From Arion vulgaris (taxonomy: Eukaryota; Mollusca; Gastropoda; Stylommatophora; Arionidae), in the NCBI GenBank assembly GCA_020796225.1, contig CM036755.1, forward strand, positions 45,240,306-45,304,305: a stretch of DNA of 64,000 nucleotides, written 5' to 3'. A program made the position numbers and the translations under genes. How positions within the stretch are numbered: the first letter of the stretch is position 1; every line of letters starts with the position of its first letter. The notes below the pieces were generated by a model. The model did no database searches. It was not told the origin of the DNA and saw only the letters and a program-made list of their open reading frames with translations. Below, in pieces: positions 53,118 to 63,770 of the stretch.

Positions 53118-53285
53118 TTTGTAATATGAATCCTATGCTCTCGCCTGTATGTTGTTATATGAATCCTATGCTCTCGCCTGTATGTTGTAATATGAATCCT
53201 ATGCTCTCGCCTGTATGTTGTGATATGAATCCTATGCTCTCACCTGTATGTTGTAATATGAATCCTATGCTCTCACCTGTATGTT
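53118..53285 (+). repeat. 33-bp minisatellite
   Basis: Five copies of atgaatcctatgctctcgcc plus tgtatgttgtaat. Confidence 0.95.
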
Positions 53286-54535
53286 GCGGGGCTCGCAATA
53301 GAGCAAAGAAAAGTATCATTGCGACCTAGAAGACATGTTCCTAGAAGACATGTTCCTAGAAGACATGTTCCTAGAAGACATGTTCCTAGAAGACATGTTC
53401 CTAGAAGACATGTTCCTAGAAGACATGTTCCTAGAAGACATGTTCCTAGAAGACATGTTCCTAGAAGACATGTTCCTAGAAGACATGTTCCTAGAAGACA
53501 TGTTCCTAGAAGACATGTTCCTAGAAGACATGTTCCTAGAAGACATGTTCCTAGAAGACATGTTCCTAGAAGACATGTTCCTAGAAGACATGTTCCTATA
53601 AGACATGTTCCTAGAAGACATGTTCCTAGAAGACATGTTCCTAGAAGACATGTTCCTAGAAGACATGTTCCTAGAAGACATGTTCCTAGAAGACATGTTC
53701 CTAGAAGGCATGTTCCTAGAAGACATGTTCCTAGAAGACATGTTCCTAGAAGACATGTTCCTATAAGACATGTTCCTAGAAGACATGTTCCTAGAAGACA
53801 TGTTCCTAGAAGACATGTTCCTAGAAGACATGTTCCTATAAGACATGTTCCTAGAAGACATGTTCCTAGAAGACATGTTCCTAGAAGACATGTTCCTAGA
53901 AGACATGTTCCTAGAAGACATGTTCCTAGAAGACATGTTCCTAGAAGACATGTTCCTAGAAGACATGTTCCTATAAGACATGTTCCTAGAAGACATGTTC
54001 CTAGAAGACATGTTCCTAGAAGACATGTTCCTAGAAGACATGTTCCTAGAAGACATGTTCCTAGAAGACATGTTCCTAGAAGGCATGTTCCTAGAAGACA
54101 TGTTCCTAGAAGACATGTTCCTAGAAGACATGTTCCTATAAGACATGTTCCTAGAAGACATGTTCCTAGAAGACATGTTCCTAGAAGACATGTTCCTAGA
54201 AGACATGTTCCTATAAGACATGTTCCTAGAAGACATGTTCCTAGAAGACATGTTCCTAGAAGACATGTTCCTAGAAGACATGTTCCTAGAAGACATGTTC
54301 CTAGAAGACATGTTCCTAGAAGACATGTTCCTAGAAGACATGTTCTAAGACTCGTCTGAGGTAGGGACATAGGGGAGCTACCCTAATAAATAAAAACATC
54401 GTAGAAATGGGATGTGATTATTGGCGCATAGTTAGCACAACGTATAGTCGCTGTTAGACTCGGATCACATACAAATCACAAAGAATGGTTAACAAGTGGT
54501 CGATAGGGAGCGTTCGAAGTCGAAGAATCCTATGC
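53285..54535 (+). mobile_element. SINE-B carrying a 1-kb internal array
   Basis: Head cggggctcgcaatagagcaa and cattgcgacctagaagacat; then the array; then the 3' two-thirds from ggtagggacataggggagct through acatacaaatcacaaag to gggagcgttcgaag. Confidence 0.93.
53326..54345 (+). repeat. 15-bp minisatellite nucleated in SINE-B, with a 375-bp higher-order repeat
   Basis: 68 copies of agaagacatgttcct. Marker variants (T at 53599, 53764, 53839; G at 53708) recur exactly 375 bp later (53974, 54139, 54214; 54083), so 25 units were duplicated as a block. The ancestral SINE-B word is ctacaaggcatgtcg. Confidence 0.97.
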
Positions 54536-54539
54536 TCCA

Positions 54540-54925
54540 TCTGTACCAAATAACATAAGATCATTCTAAACAAAGAAATAAAAAGCGGGAATTTAATTAT
54601 AATTAAATTGGAGGAGTATTTGCTTACGTTGGTGTAGTAGCTTCGTGCCTAGGGATGGGTTGATTTTCCCCACGTTGGTCAGGTCACAGCCAACTATAAA
54701 CTCAATATTAGAGTTGGATGTGGTCAGATCGAGGTATTAGACAGCGGTAATCGTTTCCTGGACAAACCTTGTTTCTCACTCAGGAGAGTCTGCATAACGT
54801 GTCATCACCTTCGTTAATGCTAGTACTGACGATATCTACATCCTCGCGCCGTTGCTGGTCGGCTTACAACTTTTCGATGGACAGTTTCCCGTTTTGTGAC
54901 ATAATATGTTCCCAAGAACGATCAC
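54540..54925. other. no recognised gene
   Basis: Unique sequence with a scrap of repeat I (cacagccaactataaactc, about 54686). Confidence 0.45.
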
Positions 54926-54927
54926 AA

Positions 54928-55025
54928 CAATCTCCTTAGACACCTCTTACGACATGCGTGGCAGGTAACAGTGGTTCTATTCTTTACACCCCAAATTTGG
55001 GCCACGGTAACCATTCGGGCGCATT
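54928..55025 (-). mobile_element. SINE-D head fragment
   Basis: Reverse head from ctccttagacacctcttacg to ggtaaccattcgggcgc; the 3' half is missing. Confidence 0.8.
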
Positions 55026-55214
55026 TACTTTCTGATTATTATTCTTCTTCCTCTTGTTCTTCTTCTTTGCGAACTATTTCATACGTTCTTTCTAAACTTT
55101 GAGATTATCTCTATTAAAACGCACTACAGTTGAAGTTCCTTATTGTGTCCACGAGATATTCACCAGCTTTGTACATCCCTATCTCATCAGCATATCTGCA
55201 GTGTATCCTTGGAT

Positions 55215-55512
55215 ATTAAATAACACCGAAACTGATAAAACAGAAAAGTTAGCTAAGAATGGATCAACACAAGAACAACCGATAACAACAACAACAATAA
55301 TCTTCCATACAGAAAAACAAATCCTCATAGAAGGAAATCAAGATATTTTCCTGAACAGATGGATCATGGACAACGGAAAACATTAAGAGAGAAATCTAAC
55401 ACGAACAAAACCAATAACATCAACCACGTGACAACAAAATATCAGAGAGAAAAACATTTAGACTTGGAACTAAATATATACAATTTAACTCTTAGTATAC
55501 CACACGCCACAT
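55215..55512 (+). mobile_element. LINE RNase H end fragment
   Basis: Reads KTEKLAKNGSTQEQP, an eroded RNase H end (ADxLAKxGS), then charged residues to FLNRWIMDNGKH and a stop. Confidence 0.5.
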
Positions 55513-55547
55513 GACAAACCATACGAGAAGTACCCGATTTTCGGCTA

Positions 55548-55815
55548 GTTTTCTTCTTCTTCAAACGCTCCATATCGAAGACTTGTTAACCACTCGGTGT
55601 GATTTGTATGTTACCTGAGCCTAAGATCGATTGTATGTTGTGCCGGTTATGCGTCTAAAAGTAAGCAAGCACATCCGATTTCTGCGATGTTTTTTATTTA
55701 CTAGGGTAGCTTCCTATGTTCTACATCAGTCGCCTCTTACGACATGCCTTGTAGGTCGAAGTGGTACCATTCTTTGCTACCCTTGAGACCTCCGTCAACA
55801 CACGGCCGATTTCGG
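55548..55815 (-). mobile_element. SINE-B copy
   Basis: From cttcttcttcaaacgctcc to ctccgtcaacacacggc. Flanks cgattttcggctagt and cgatttcggctagt form a target duplication of about 14 bp. Confidence 0.88.
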
Positions 55816-56398
55816 CTAGTAATGTCATGTGCCAAATGTTTTATTTAGAATCAGAATTATTCACAAGATCATTTCAATGTTGTTATTTGTTGTATACCAA
55901 CTGTCACCACTATTAAAACATCCAAGCATTAACATGGCAGTCAAACGACAACTGATAAACTGCATATTTATTCCAACTCTCTGCTATCAGTGCCAAACAT
56001 GGCCCCTGACTAAGACACAAAAAAGAAAGATTACAACATGTGAAATGAGATGTCTACAAAAGCTGTCAACGTTACAAGGAGAGATAGAGTGAGAAACGAG
56101 ACGAGAAACGAGAAGCATCGTTGGTACTATACCATGCATACAGTACATCGAGAAGCAAAGAATCAAGTGGTTCGGCCATCTAATGAGAATGGAACCACAT
56201 TTACTACCATCACGTGCCTATAATAATCGACATTCAAGGCGCAGAGCACGAGGCAGGCCAAGAACACGATGGATAGATAACATCTCAGAGTCCCTGCGAA
56301 AGCATGGACTAACAACGTCAAGCGCAACACACCTGACACAAGATAGGAAACTAACTCTCCCCACGGCGCTTCACGGCAGATGTGGTTAAGATAAGATA
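55816..56398 (+). mobile_element. LINE RT-thumb and C-terminus
   Basis: VYQLSPLLKHPSINMAVKRQ, IFIPTLCYQCQTW, TTCEMRCLQK, then after stops KQRIKWFGHLMRMEPHLLPS, RARGRPRTRWIDNISES and a stop at 56387-56389. It has a 12-bp repeat gagaaacgagac near 56090. Same family as 3590-4385. Confidence 0.8.
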
Positions 56399-56399
56399 T

Positions 56400-56525
56400 T
56401 TGTTGTATAATTATTTGTCAAATACAATAATTAAATTTATAAAACAACATTGAGTCTGTACACTATGACAGATAAACGAATAAACTGATATTTCATTCCA
56501 CATTAGATTACAAAAATCAGCACTT
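56400..56525. other. AT-rich spacer between LINEs
   Basis: No feature seen. Confidence 0.5.
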
Positions 56526-56529
56526 AAAA

Positions 56530-57532
56530 GTGTGATTTACTGAGGGTAAATCTCTTCTATAAAGATTTCTCCTGCAACCTAAAGAATTCCAACAAAACAT
56601 TCCCAGTAAAATCTGGTGTAAGGCAGGGATGCGTAATGTCCTCTCTTTTGTTTAGTATTACAATTGCCTGGGTGCTAAAAAATGCTATAAATCAACAAGC
56701 ACCAAGAGGAATAAGATGGACCCCTTTCGATATGCTTGAGGATCTGGACTTTGCAGATGATATAGCCCTGGTGTCACACAAATATGAACATATACAAGAG
56801 AAAAGTACAATACTTCACAGCACGGCAAAGACAGTAGGCCTCAAAACAAACACAGGAAAAACAAAAATTATGACAAACAGTGAAATCCAACAACCAGTAA
56901 TGTTAGAAAATGAAACACTGGAAAGGGTTGAGCAGTTTACATATCTTGGTAGCGTACTGACACTAAATGGTGGCACAGAGGAAGATATAAAATCACGTCT
57001 AAGTAAGGCCAGAACCGCTTTTGCCAGAATGAAACCAGTATGGAAGTCCAAAATCTACAATAGGACCACAAAGCTTAAACTCTATAAAAGCATTGTTTTG
57101 CCAGTTTTGCTCTACGGATCGGAGTGTTGGAGGAGGACCAAAGGAGATACTAGCAGGCTGTCAGTTTTCCACCACTCTTGTCTTCGCATAATCTTGGGAA
57201 TCTTTTGGCCAGTAAAAATATCCAATAACCAATTACTCCAAGATACAAGACAAGAGGCAATGAATGACATACTCAAAAAGAGAAGATGGAAATGGCTCGG
57301 ACATGTTATGAGAATGAGACAAGAAATGCCTGCAAGGGTAGCCCTCACTTGGACACCAGAAGGAAAGAGAAAGAAAGGCAGACCACGGACAACATGGAGG
57401 CACATGATGGAAGAGGAGCTGGACACCGCATCTCTGACGTGGGGCTCTGCGCTGAAGGTTGCACGGGACAGGAGAGCATGGAAAGTCCTTTCTGAAGCCC
57501 CATGTGTCACTAGGCATGACGGGATTAAGTAA
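56530..57532 (+). CDS. non-LTR reverse transcriptase, C-terminal two-thirds
   Basis: This is the longest uninterrupted LINE frame here. It is open from about 56538 (the first ATG used is 56636). It covers SGVRQGCVMSSLLFSI (RT domain 4), LDFADDIALVSHKYEH (catalytic FADD, domain 5), VGLKTNTGKTKIM, FTYLGSVLTLNG, then VLPVLLYGSECWRRTKG and KWLGHVMRMRQEMPARVALT. It ends EGKRKKGRPRTTWRHMMEEE and ARDRRAWKVLSEAP. Lacks the N-terminal RT and endonuclease, so it is 5'-truncated rather than active. The clade is not assigned. A (GTAA)n tail follows the stop. Confidence 0.88.
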
Positions 57533-57543
57533 GTAAGTAAATT
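57524..57543 (+). mobile_element. (GTAA)n LINE tail
   Basis: taagtaagtaagtaaattg directly after the RT stop; the same tetramer-type tail (ACTA/TAGT) ends the small insertion at 44351. Confidence 0.7.
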
Positions 57544-57589
57544 GAAAGTACGGAGAGAAAATAAAAAATGTGAACAGTTTTGAATATCT

Positions 57590-57866
57590 CGGTCCACTGC
57601 TAGCAACAGATGGAAATGGGATGAAAGATGTGAACTCTGTCCACTGCTAGCAACAGATGGAAATGGGATGAAAGATGTGAACTCTGTCCACTGCTAGCAA
57701 CAGATGGAAATGGGATGAAAGATGTGAACTCTGTCCACTGCTAGCAACAGATGGAAATGTGATGAAAGATGTGAACTCTGTCCACTGCTAGCAACAGATG
57801 GAAATGGGATGAAAGATGTGAACTCTGTCCACTGCTAGCAACAGATGGAAATGGGATGAAAGAAAT
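57590..57866 (+). repeat. 47-bp minisatellite inside a LINE
   Basis: Six copies of tctgtccactgctagcaaca and gatggaaatgggatgaaaga plus tgtgaac. The first copy is the normal LINE sequence. Confidence 0.95.
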
Positions 57867-57885
57867 TAAAAGTAGAACACCTCTG

Positions 57886-58036
57886 AAGTCGGTGTAGCCC
57901 CGCCTGCATGGCGAGGGACGCCAGTCAAATGGTAAAGCAGGCTTTCACGCAAAAATCAGTTAGAAGCGTCATACCAGGTGTCATGGCTAACGTCTGAATT
58001 CACAGCGGGTAAAAGAAAAAGAAGAAGAGGAAAAGA
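57886..58036 (+). mobile_element. SINE-E inserted in LINE
   Basis: acctctgaagtcggtgtagc, gcaggctttcacgcaaaaat, cagttagaagcgtcata, ctaacgtctgaattcacagc, then an AAGAAGAAG tail. The flanking agaaca matches the LINE junction KSRT-NM. Confidence 0.75.
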
Positions 58037-58709
58037 AGAACAAACATGACTTTACCAACAACAACAAAATCAATTAAACAAATGAAAGCAGTATGGAATG
58101 TAACTAATAGGAAAACAATGATCAGAATACTAAGCACATTAATATTCCCTGTGGCAACGTATAGGTGTGAAGCATGGACATTTAACAAGGTACTGGAAAG
58201 ACATATATGTGCTTTTGAATATAAATAAGTGTTACAGAAGAGTACTTCGTATATCTTGGACAGAGAAGAGAACAAATAGATCTATACAGAAGGAACTGAA
58301 AATTAACGAAAACTGGCTGATGTTACAAATGCGAAAGAGAAAATTGAAGTATTTTGAACATATACAGAGAAATGAAGGGCTGGATAAGACTATCATGAAA
58401 GGAGGCATCTCGGCAAAGATTAAAAGAGGAAGACCACGGAGAAGATGGATTCAGTATGTACCGGATGGTTTGAGCAGGACCGCTGCAGAGGCAGGACATC
58501 TGACATATGAGAGAGAGAAATTTCGGAGAACTGTTGGGCTGGCAAAGTTCGGCTCAAGACAAGCTTTTTTGATGATTGATGAAACTGAGAGTAAATAACA
58601 ATATGAATAAAGTTGAAACAACACAGTCCAGAGTGTCCAGTTGCGTGGACATCTTCATAAACCTGTCGATCATCACCTCTTTAGAGGCAGACGTTAAATG
58701 GATGTCAGG

Positions 58710-58808
58710 GAGATTCTTCTTCTTCTTCTTCCAAGATCAGATAAATGGAACATATTATATAAAACAAACTTACAAACACATGCAGGAACCATTACATATC
58801 ACTAGGCT
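58710..58808 (+). mobile_element. scrap of the 47.2-kb I-like LINE
   Basis: agataaatggaacatattat and cttacaaacacatgcaggaa match 47410-47480. Confidence 0.65.
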
Positions 58809-58899
58809 AAAAACGAATTTGATCAATTTTGTGTATGTGACCGTGTTCGCTTTTTAATTTTAACGGACTCACTTCATTACAAGCGTGGATCAGTCAGTG

Positions 58900-59835
58900 C
58901 ATTTCCTCAGCGGTTCCTGATCTCACTATAGGTGAGGCTGAGTCCCTGTCAAAGTGAGGCTGAGTCTCTACTAAAGTGAGGCTGAGTCCCATCACTTTAT
59001 CTACTATTATCTGAAGCTGGAGAAGGCACGTATGTATGGCAGAAGACTCTCTCTCTCTCTTTATCCTGTTACGCCCTTGACGTTTAGGGCAGCAACAAAC
59101 GCACACCATTCTTCGCTATTCAAGGCATTCCTCTGTAGTGTGTTCCAGGTATGATTCATTTCTTTTAGTTCTTGCTCTATCGTTCTCCTCCAAGTTGTCT
59201 TGGGTCTTCCACGTTTTTCGTTTACCTTCTGGAGTTCATTTCAGTGCAGTTTTCGTGTCAGAGCCAGTCTTCATGCGCATCACATGCCCGATCCATCTCC
59301 AGCGTCGTCTTCGGATGATGGTGCTCATATTCTCTTATTGACATCGTGCCAGCAGTTCTTGGTTAGAGATAGTATTTGGCCTGGGCACAGGTAAGATTTT
59401 TTGCAAACAAGCTGCGGGGGACAGTGATAATAAAAAAGCAAGCTTCACGTAAAAATCAGTTAGAGACGCAATATCAATTGCGCTGCCTACGTCTGAAGTT
59501 ATAGCGAACAAACGCAAGAAGAAGAAGTTCCTAGTCATATCGGATGCAGACGATAAAACAGAAGTCACTTGTACTAGATAAGAAAGTACAAACTAATCTT
59601 AGTGATGTAATAACGATAAGAGTGAGATGAATAACCGTTGCCAGCTCAACAAATAATTAATTTCAATGAGCTTTTTGCAAATGTTACCATATTTTAATTA
59701 CATTGGTGATCCTCGCCGGTGATTCGGAGTTTATGCCCTGTCGCTGAGATATTCTTGTGTAAGAAAGATGCCGGAACAGAAATGGCTATTCATCGAAGTG
59801 CAATGATGATCCTGTCAATCAATCAATCAATCACT
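58900..59835 (+). mobile_element. SINE-A invaded by a LINE end and SINE-E
   Basis: Head remains with three short gtgaggctgagtc repeats lie at 58905-58995. A reverse LINE end (59050-59410, RRRRWRWIGHVMRMKTG, ALKWTPEGKRKTWKTQDN) and SINE-E (59430-59526, with gaagaagaag tail) follow. The SINE-A body and tail resume from 59527 to (AATC)n at about 59833. Confidence 0.7.
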
Positions 59836-59839
59836 CATA

Positions 59840-61095
59840 CATTTAATCATTCAGTCAAAAGTATAAACCAAAGTGCCACTGAAATATTGAAGAAGAATGG
59901 ACCTTTCACGGAAACAGAATAACATTATAATGTCAATATTGGAAATGACTGTCAATGAAAGACTGAATGTTGGTAATATCTAATAGTGTATTGCCAGTCG
60001 ACGTGGCACTTGATGATGGAAGTGTAATAGTGATACCGATGTTCAAATAAGAATTTCAAATCACCGTATCTCTCTACTTCATATATCTTGTGTGGTCACT
60101 CTTATTTACTTCCGATAAGATACACATTTCTGTGGATTCGGTGCGTAGAGACATTGTATGAGAAGCAAGAAACCGTCAAACACATATCCCGCCTTTAGGG
60201 GAGGACTTAAACAAACCGTCTCACACTCTGCTACTTAAACTCCGCCTTCCTATCAATCATTAGAGGCCAAAAATTTGGTTCGTAGTATTCAGTTTAACAT
60301 TTCATAAACAGTTTATTTGCTGCAATGCTGCTACTAAAACTATATACATTGCTGCTAATTTGGTGACTTAATTAACAATTTAATGGTAAGCACTAATAAC
60401 GTAACAAACTAGTAGACAAACTATTAAATAAAGTATCTGATGAGAAATTCGAAAAGCTGTCACGTCAGTCTCGCTATGTGAAAACGGGAAATGGGTGTAG
60501 CTGCAAAACAATTCAACCAATCACGTATCGGTTTGCCGGATGCCCGCAAAATTAATCGTATTAATCATTTGTCAATCATTTCTAAGAGTCGACCAATCAA
60601 GAGATCGACTTGTGTTCTCGACTAGTATGATAATGCTGACGTTGAACTACGACGGATTCAAATGCATGAATAACGAACGCAGAAGACAGCTGGGATTTTG
60701 CAAGTCAGATCACAACTGGCTATTGTGAAGCGTTCACTTTCCAGAATAAGCTGACCGCTAGTGACTATTTGTGTGTGTTTTACCGCTGAAAAGTAGATTA
60801 AGCAACATTCTAATTCAGAGCACGGGCATTGTGTGTGTTTGAGGTTGATTGTTTATGCAGAGAATTTCTTCAACGGATTAGACATTTTTCTAAAGACAAG
60901 TTGGAATTTTAAAGGGGGCTTGTGTTTGCCTTCTTCGATTTTGTTTCTATTTGTTAAAAACTGTGTTCCGAAAGATTAGGATATTGTTTGTCTTTATGCA
61001 AGATTCGAATGTATTAATTAGTTAATGTAAACTTTGAATAATAAGTTATTAGTTTGCTGTGTCATCGTTTGGACATAGCTGTGAATTGCTAAAAC
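59840..61095. promoter_or_regulatory. upstream region of the POU gene
   Basis: Longest repeat-poor stretch in the window. It contains CCAAT boxes at 60517-60521 and 60593-60597 and two ATTAATC homeodomain-type sites (about 60551-60567). An inverted pair ccgcctttagg / taaactccgcc lies near 60190-60245. No TATA box is evident. A stop TAA at 61090-61092 closes the frame before the POU ATG. Any enhancer role is inference. Confidence 0.4.
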
Positions 61096-62442
61096 ATGTC
61101 GGTACACAGTGCGCCCTTGTATTTAAGTCATAGTGTACCGTCCTCGTTGAACACTGGTCAACCAATGACCAACCAAGGGATGCATGTACAAACAGGTCAA
61201 CAGTATTCCCCGCATCGTGAGCTACCTGAGATGAAGTATATCCCGCCACAACATCATCAGAACGGACACAATCTGCATATTGGACAGCATCACAATTCGT
61301 GGTTGAGTCCGAGTCCTCACATGGACAATGGACACTGGTCAAATATGGGCGGACACTTGCACCACCAGGATATGAAGGTGGGTTCTATCAACAGCATGGA
61401 CGGTCATGTGGCGACGTTACATCACCGTCCTCAAGCTCATCATCAAATGCAAGTGGCACAACACAACTGGCAGATGCCTCCACTTCAGAATCTGTCATCG
61501 CTTCAGAACGTGAATCACCAGATGCAACATCAAGGGTATGTCAACATCAATGGAATGATGTCTCCATCTAATCAGATGCATCACGTGCTCAGGGAACAGG
61601 ACCACGATCTTGATCACCATCCACTCTCTGATGAAGATGCTCCAACATCAGACGACTTGGAAGCGTTTGCTAAGCAGTTTAAGCAGCGGAGAATCAAACT
61701 GGGTTTTACCCAAGCTGATGTAGGTCTAGCTCTTGGAACTCTTTATGGTAATGTCTTCAGTCAAACCACGATCTGTCGTTTCGAAGCCCTGCAACTCAGC
61801 TTCAAAAATATGTGCAAGTTGAAACCTTTACTTCAGAAATGGTTAGAAGAAGCTGATTCTACAACTGGGTCACCGACTAACATCGATAAAATAGCAGCAC
61901 AGGGCAGGAAACGAAAGAAGAGAACTAGCATTGAGGTGACAGTTAAAGGAGCATTGGAGACCCACTTCATGAAGTGTCCCAAGCCATCAGCACCTGAGAT
62001 AACACACCTGGCTGACCAGCTTCAGCTGGAGAAGGAAGTGGTCAGGGTGTGGTTCTGTAACCGCCGACAGAAAGAGAAACGGATGACACCCCCAGGTAGT
62101 ATTGGACCGAATGGAGAGATTCTGATGTCTGAAGGCAACGATGATGGATCCTCTATAAACGACGGTAGCCCGCTTCATGACTCTTGCAGCCCTATACATA
62201 ACGGTGGTGGAGGTGGTTCACCAGGCATGCCTATTTACAATAGTTCCCTAACTCCTCATTCCTTGAGCAACCACTCTGGATCATCGCCCATGTCACAAGT
62301 ATCCTCCTTACTTTCATACTCAATGGTTGGACACCATCACCATCCTTTGAGTCACTCGCCTCCACCACACGTGCCCCACCATTACCACCTTCAGCCACAA
62401 CACCAGCCTCTCGGACTAAAGCACTCACCATCGCCGCACTGA
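61096..62442 (+). CDS. POU3F: POU class III homeobox transcription factor (Brn/ventral veins lacking type), intronless
   Basis: The 448-codon single exon has an in-frame stop two codons upstream, which fixes the ATG. Residues 1-175 are His/Gln/Met/Asn-rich and carry activation-type low complexity. Residues about 181-255 form the POU-specific domain ([59 protein letters not shown]). A short linker follows ([15 protein letters not shown]), then a POU homeodomain at about 271-330 with [10 protein letters not shown] at its start and the recognition helix [15 protein letters not shown], including the POU-specific Cys. The C-terminus is Gly/Ser/His/Pro-rich. Family members are nuclear octamer-binding proteins active in neural, tracheal and nephridial development. 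Class III genes are intronless in many animals, so the single exon is expected. No damage seen. Confidence 0.97.
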   Translation: MSVHSAPLYLSHSVPSSLNTGQPMTNQGMHVQTGQQYSPHRELPEMKYIPPQHHQNGHNLHIGQHHNSWLSPSPHMDNGHWSNMGGHLHHQDMKVGSINSMDGHVATLHHRPQAHHQMQVAQHNWQMPPLQNLSSLQNVNHQMQHQGYVNINGMMSPSNQMHHVLREQDHDLDHHPLSDEDAPTSDDLEAFAKQFKQRRIKLGFTQADVGLALGTLYGNVFSQTTICRFEALQLSFKNMCKLKPLLQKWLEEADSTTGSPTNIDKIAAQGRKRKKRTSIEVTVKGALETHFMKCPKPSAPEITHLADQLQLEKEVVRVWFCNRRQKEKRMTPPGSIGPNGEILMSEGNDDGSSINDGSPLHDSCSPIHNGGGGGSPGMPIYNSSLTPHSLSNHSGSSPMSQVSSLLSYSMVGHHHHPLSHSPPPHVPHHYHLQPQHQPLGLKHSPSPH

Positions 62443-62620
62443 CTAGCGGCCGAGGAGTCGCATCACCACTATAGGTACGCCGACTCCTTCTGCACCGTAA
62501 ACAACCACCACGAAGACTATACTCCCTACTCCCCAAGGTAACACCTTTCGGGGATTTGTTTGCTGCTCATGTAAGTAAAATTTTACCACCACTTAAACTC
62601 TTATATTCTCAATCGTATGT
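62443..62620 (+). other. probable 3' UTR of the POU gene
   Basis: No repeat here and no AATAAA before the minisatellite; the transcript end is not visible. Confidence 0.4.
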
Positions 62621-62634
62621 ATGATATCATTCTA

Positions 62635-63210
62635 ATACTAGTCACGTTAGAATTTAGAAGTCACGTTAGAGTGTTGCAACACTTTTAGAAATCACGTTAG
62701 AATGTAATTGCATGTTTAGAAGTCAAGGTAGAATATCTTCTACTTCTTCTTCTTTGCGTTCGTTCTTTACGACCAATTGTAATCACTCTTTATGATATGT
62801 TTGATCTTTGCCAAGAACGTGTATACGTTGCACATTGGTTTGGTAGGCCCTTAAACACATAGACTTCTGCACGTTTAGGACATGCTCATCCGATTTCAGC
62901 CAAACCTCCGTAGTTGCCTCTTACAACATGTGTGGCAGGTAACAGTGGTTCTATTCTTTACACTACAAATTTGGGCCCCGTAACCACTGGGTGTGGGTGG
63001 AATATAATACGTTTATTAGTCCATATCAAGCTTCAGTTTCAGATCTGCATTGCAACTCCAGACATGTCAATAGTAGCCTTATAGAATGTTATGTTGGAAT
63101 AGGATAAGAAGTCGCTTTAGAATGTTGCAAAACGTTTAGAAGTCATATTAGAATGTTGTAATTAAATTAGAAAGAACACTAAAATGTTGTAATATGTTTA
63201 AAAATCACGT
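62635..63210 (+). repeat. degenerate minisatellite, about 35 bp, split by SINE-D
   Basis: Diverged copies of gtcacgttagaatgttgcaa / cacgtttagaa on both sides of a SINE-D. Confidence 0.8.
62745..62990 (-). mobile_element. SINE-D copy
   Basis: From (CTT)n, tttgcgttcgttctttacga, to tttgggccccgtaaccactg. It interrupts the 35-bp array about 300 bp after the POU stop. Confidence 0.88.
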
Positions 63211-63375
63211 TCCTTCAGTGATCTGCATAATAAGTCTTCTTTTCATCATTCTTGCATGCGTCCGCTGTGTGTTCAAGCTTAGTCGGGGCACCTGGTATGA
63301 CCCTTCTGACTGAACTTTGCGTTAAGGTATGCTTTCCGTATCATAAGATTCCTCCGCAAATACAAGAGTGTCTTC

Positions 63376-63556
63376 TTCAGCTTCAGTGGGGTTTTGAAGT
63401 AGCTTTAGTGGGGTTTTGAAGTAGCTTCAGTGGGGTTTTGAAGTAGCTTCAGTGGGGTTTTGAAGTAGCTTCAGTGGGGTTTTGAAGCAGTTTCAGTGGG
63501 GTTTTCAACCAGCTTCAGTGGGGTTTTCAAGCAGCTTCAGTGGGGTTTTGAAGCTA
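63376..63556 (+). repeat. 22-bp minisatellite
   Basis: Eight copies of agcttcagtggggttttgaa plus gt. Confidence 0.95.
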
Positions 63557-63654
63557 TTTAAAAATGCTATGCTTACGAACAACCCAAATCTATTAAGTTA
63601 AGATTGCAACAGAAACTGCAAGGATAAGCTAACGTTGTGTTAGGAGAGCTGTTA

Positions 63655-63770
63655 ACATTATCTTCTAATAGGAATACTCAAGTGATAAACTATTATCTTC
63701 TAATAGAAATACTCAAGTGATAAACTATTATCTTTTAATAGAAATACTCAAGTGATAAACTATCATCTTC
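63655..63770 (+). repeat. 35-bp minisatellite
   Basis: Three and a half copies of attatcttctaatagaaata plus ctcaagtgataaact. Confidence 0.93.

Larger units (their letters stand above)
57544..58600 (+). mobile_element. RTE-like LINE, interrupted by an array and SINE-E
   Basis: Begins FEYLGPLLATDGNGMKD, expands it as a 47-bp array, then MKEIKSRT, SINE-E, then TTKSIKQMKAVWNVTNRKTM, LIFPVATYRCEAWTF, YRRVLRISWTEKRTNRS, LKYFEHIQRNEGLDK and RGRPRRRWIQYV. It ends near the GATGATTGATGA run. Confidence 0.82.

Noticed and set aside
53316..54370. Long open frames on both strands over the 15-bp array (340-365 codons)
   Set aside because: The period is a multiple of three, so several frames stay open automatically; the products are pure repeats such as SSRNM or RRHVP.
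57112..57606. 164-codon minus frame
   Set aside because: Shadow of the plus-strand reverse transcriptase, which has clear RT motifs.
60438..60465. Hammerhead ribozyme core CTGATGA...GAAA
   Set aside because: The segment between the two motifs is too short to form stem II and the outer stems do not pair.
62231..62536. Minus-strand frame over the end of the POU gene
   Set aside because: Shadow of the His/Pro-rich C-terminus of the POU protein.
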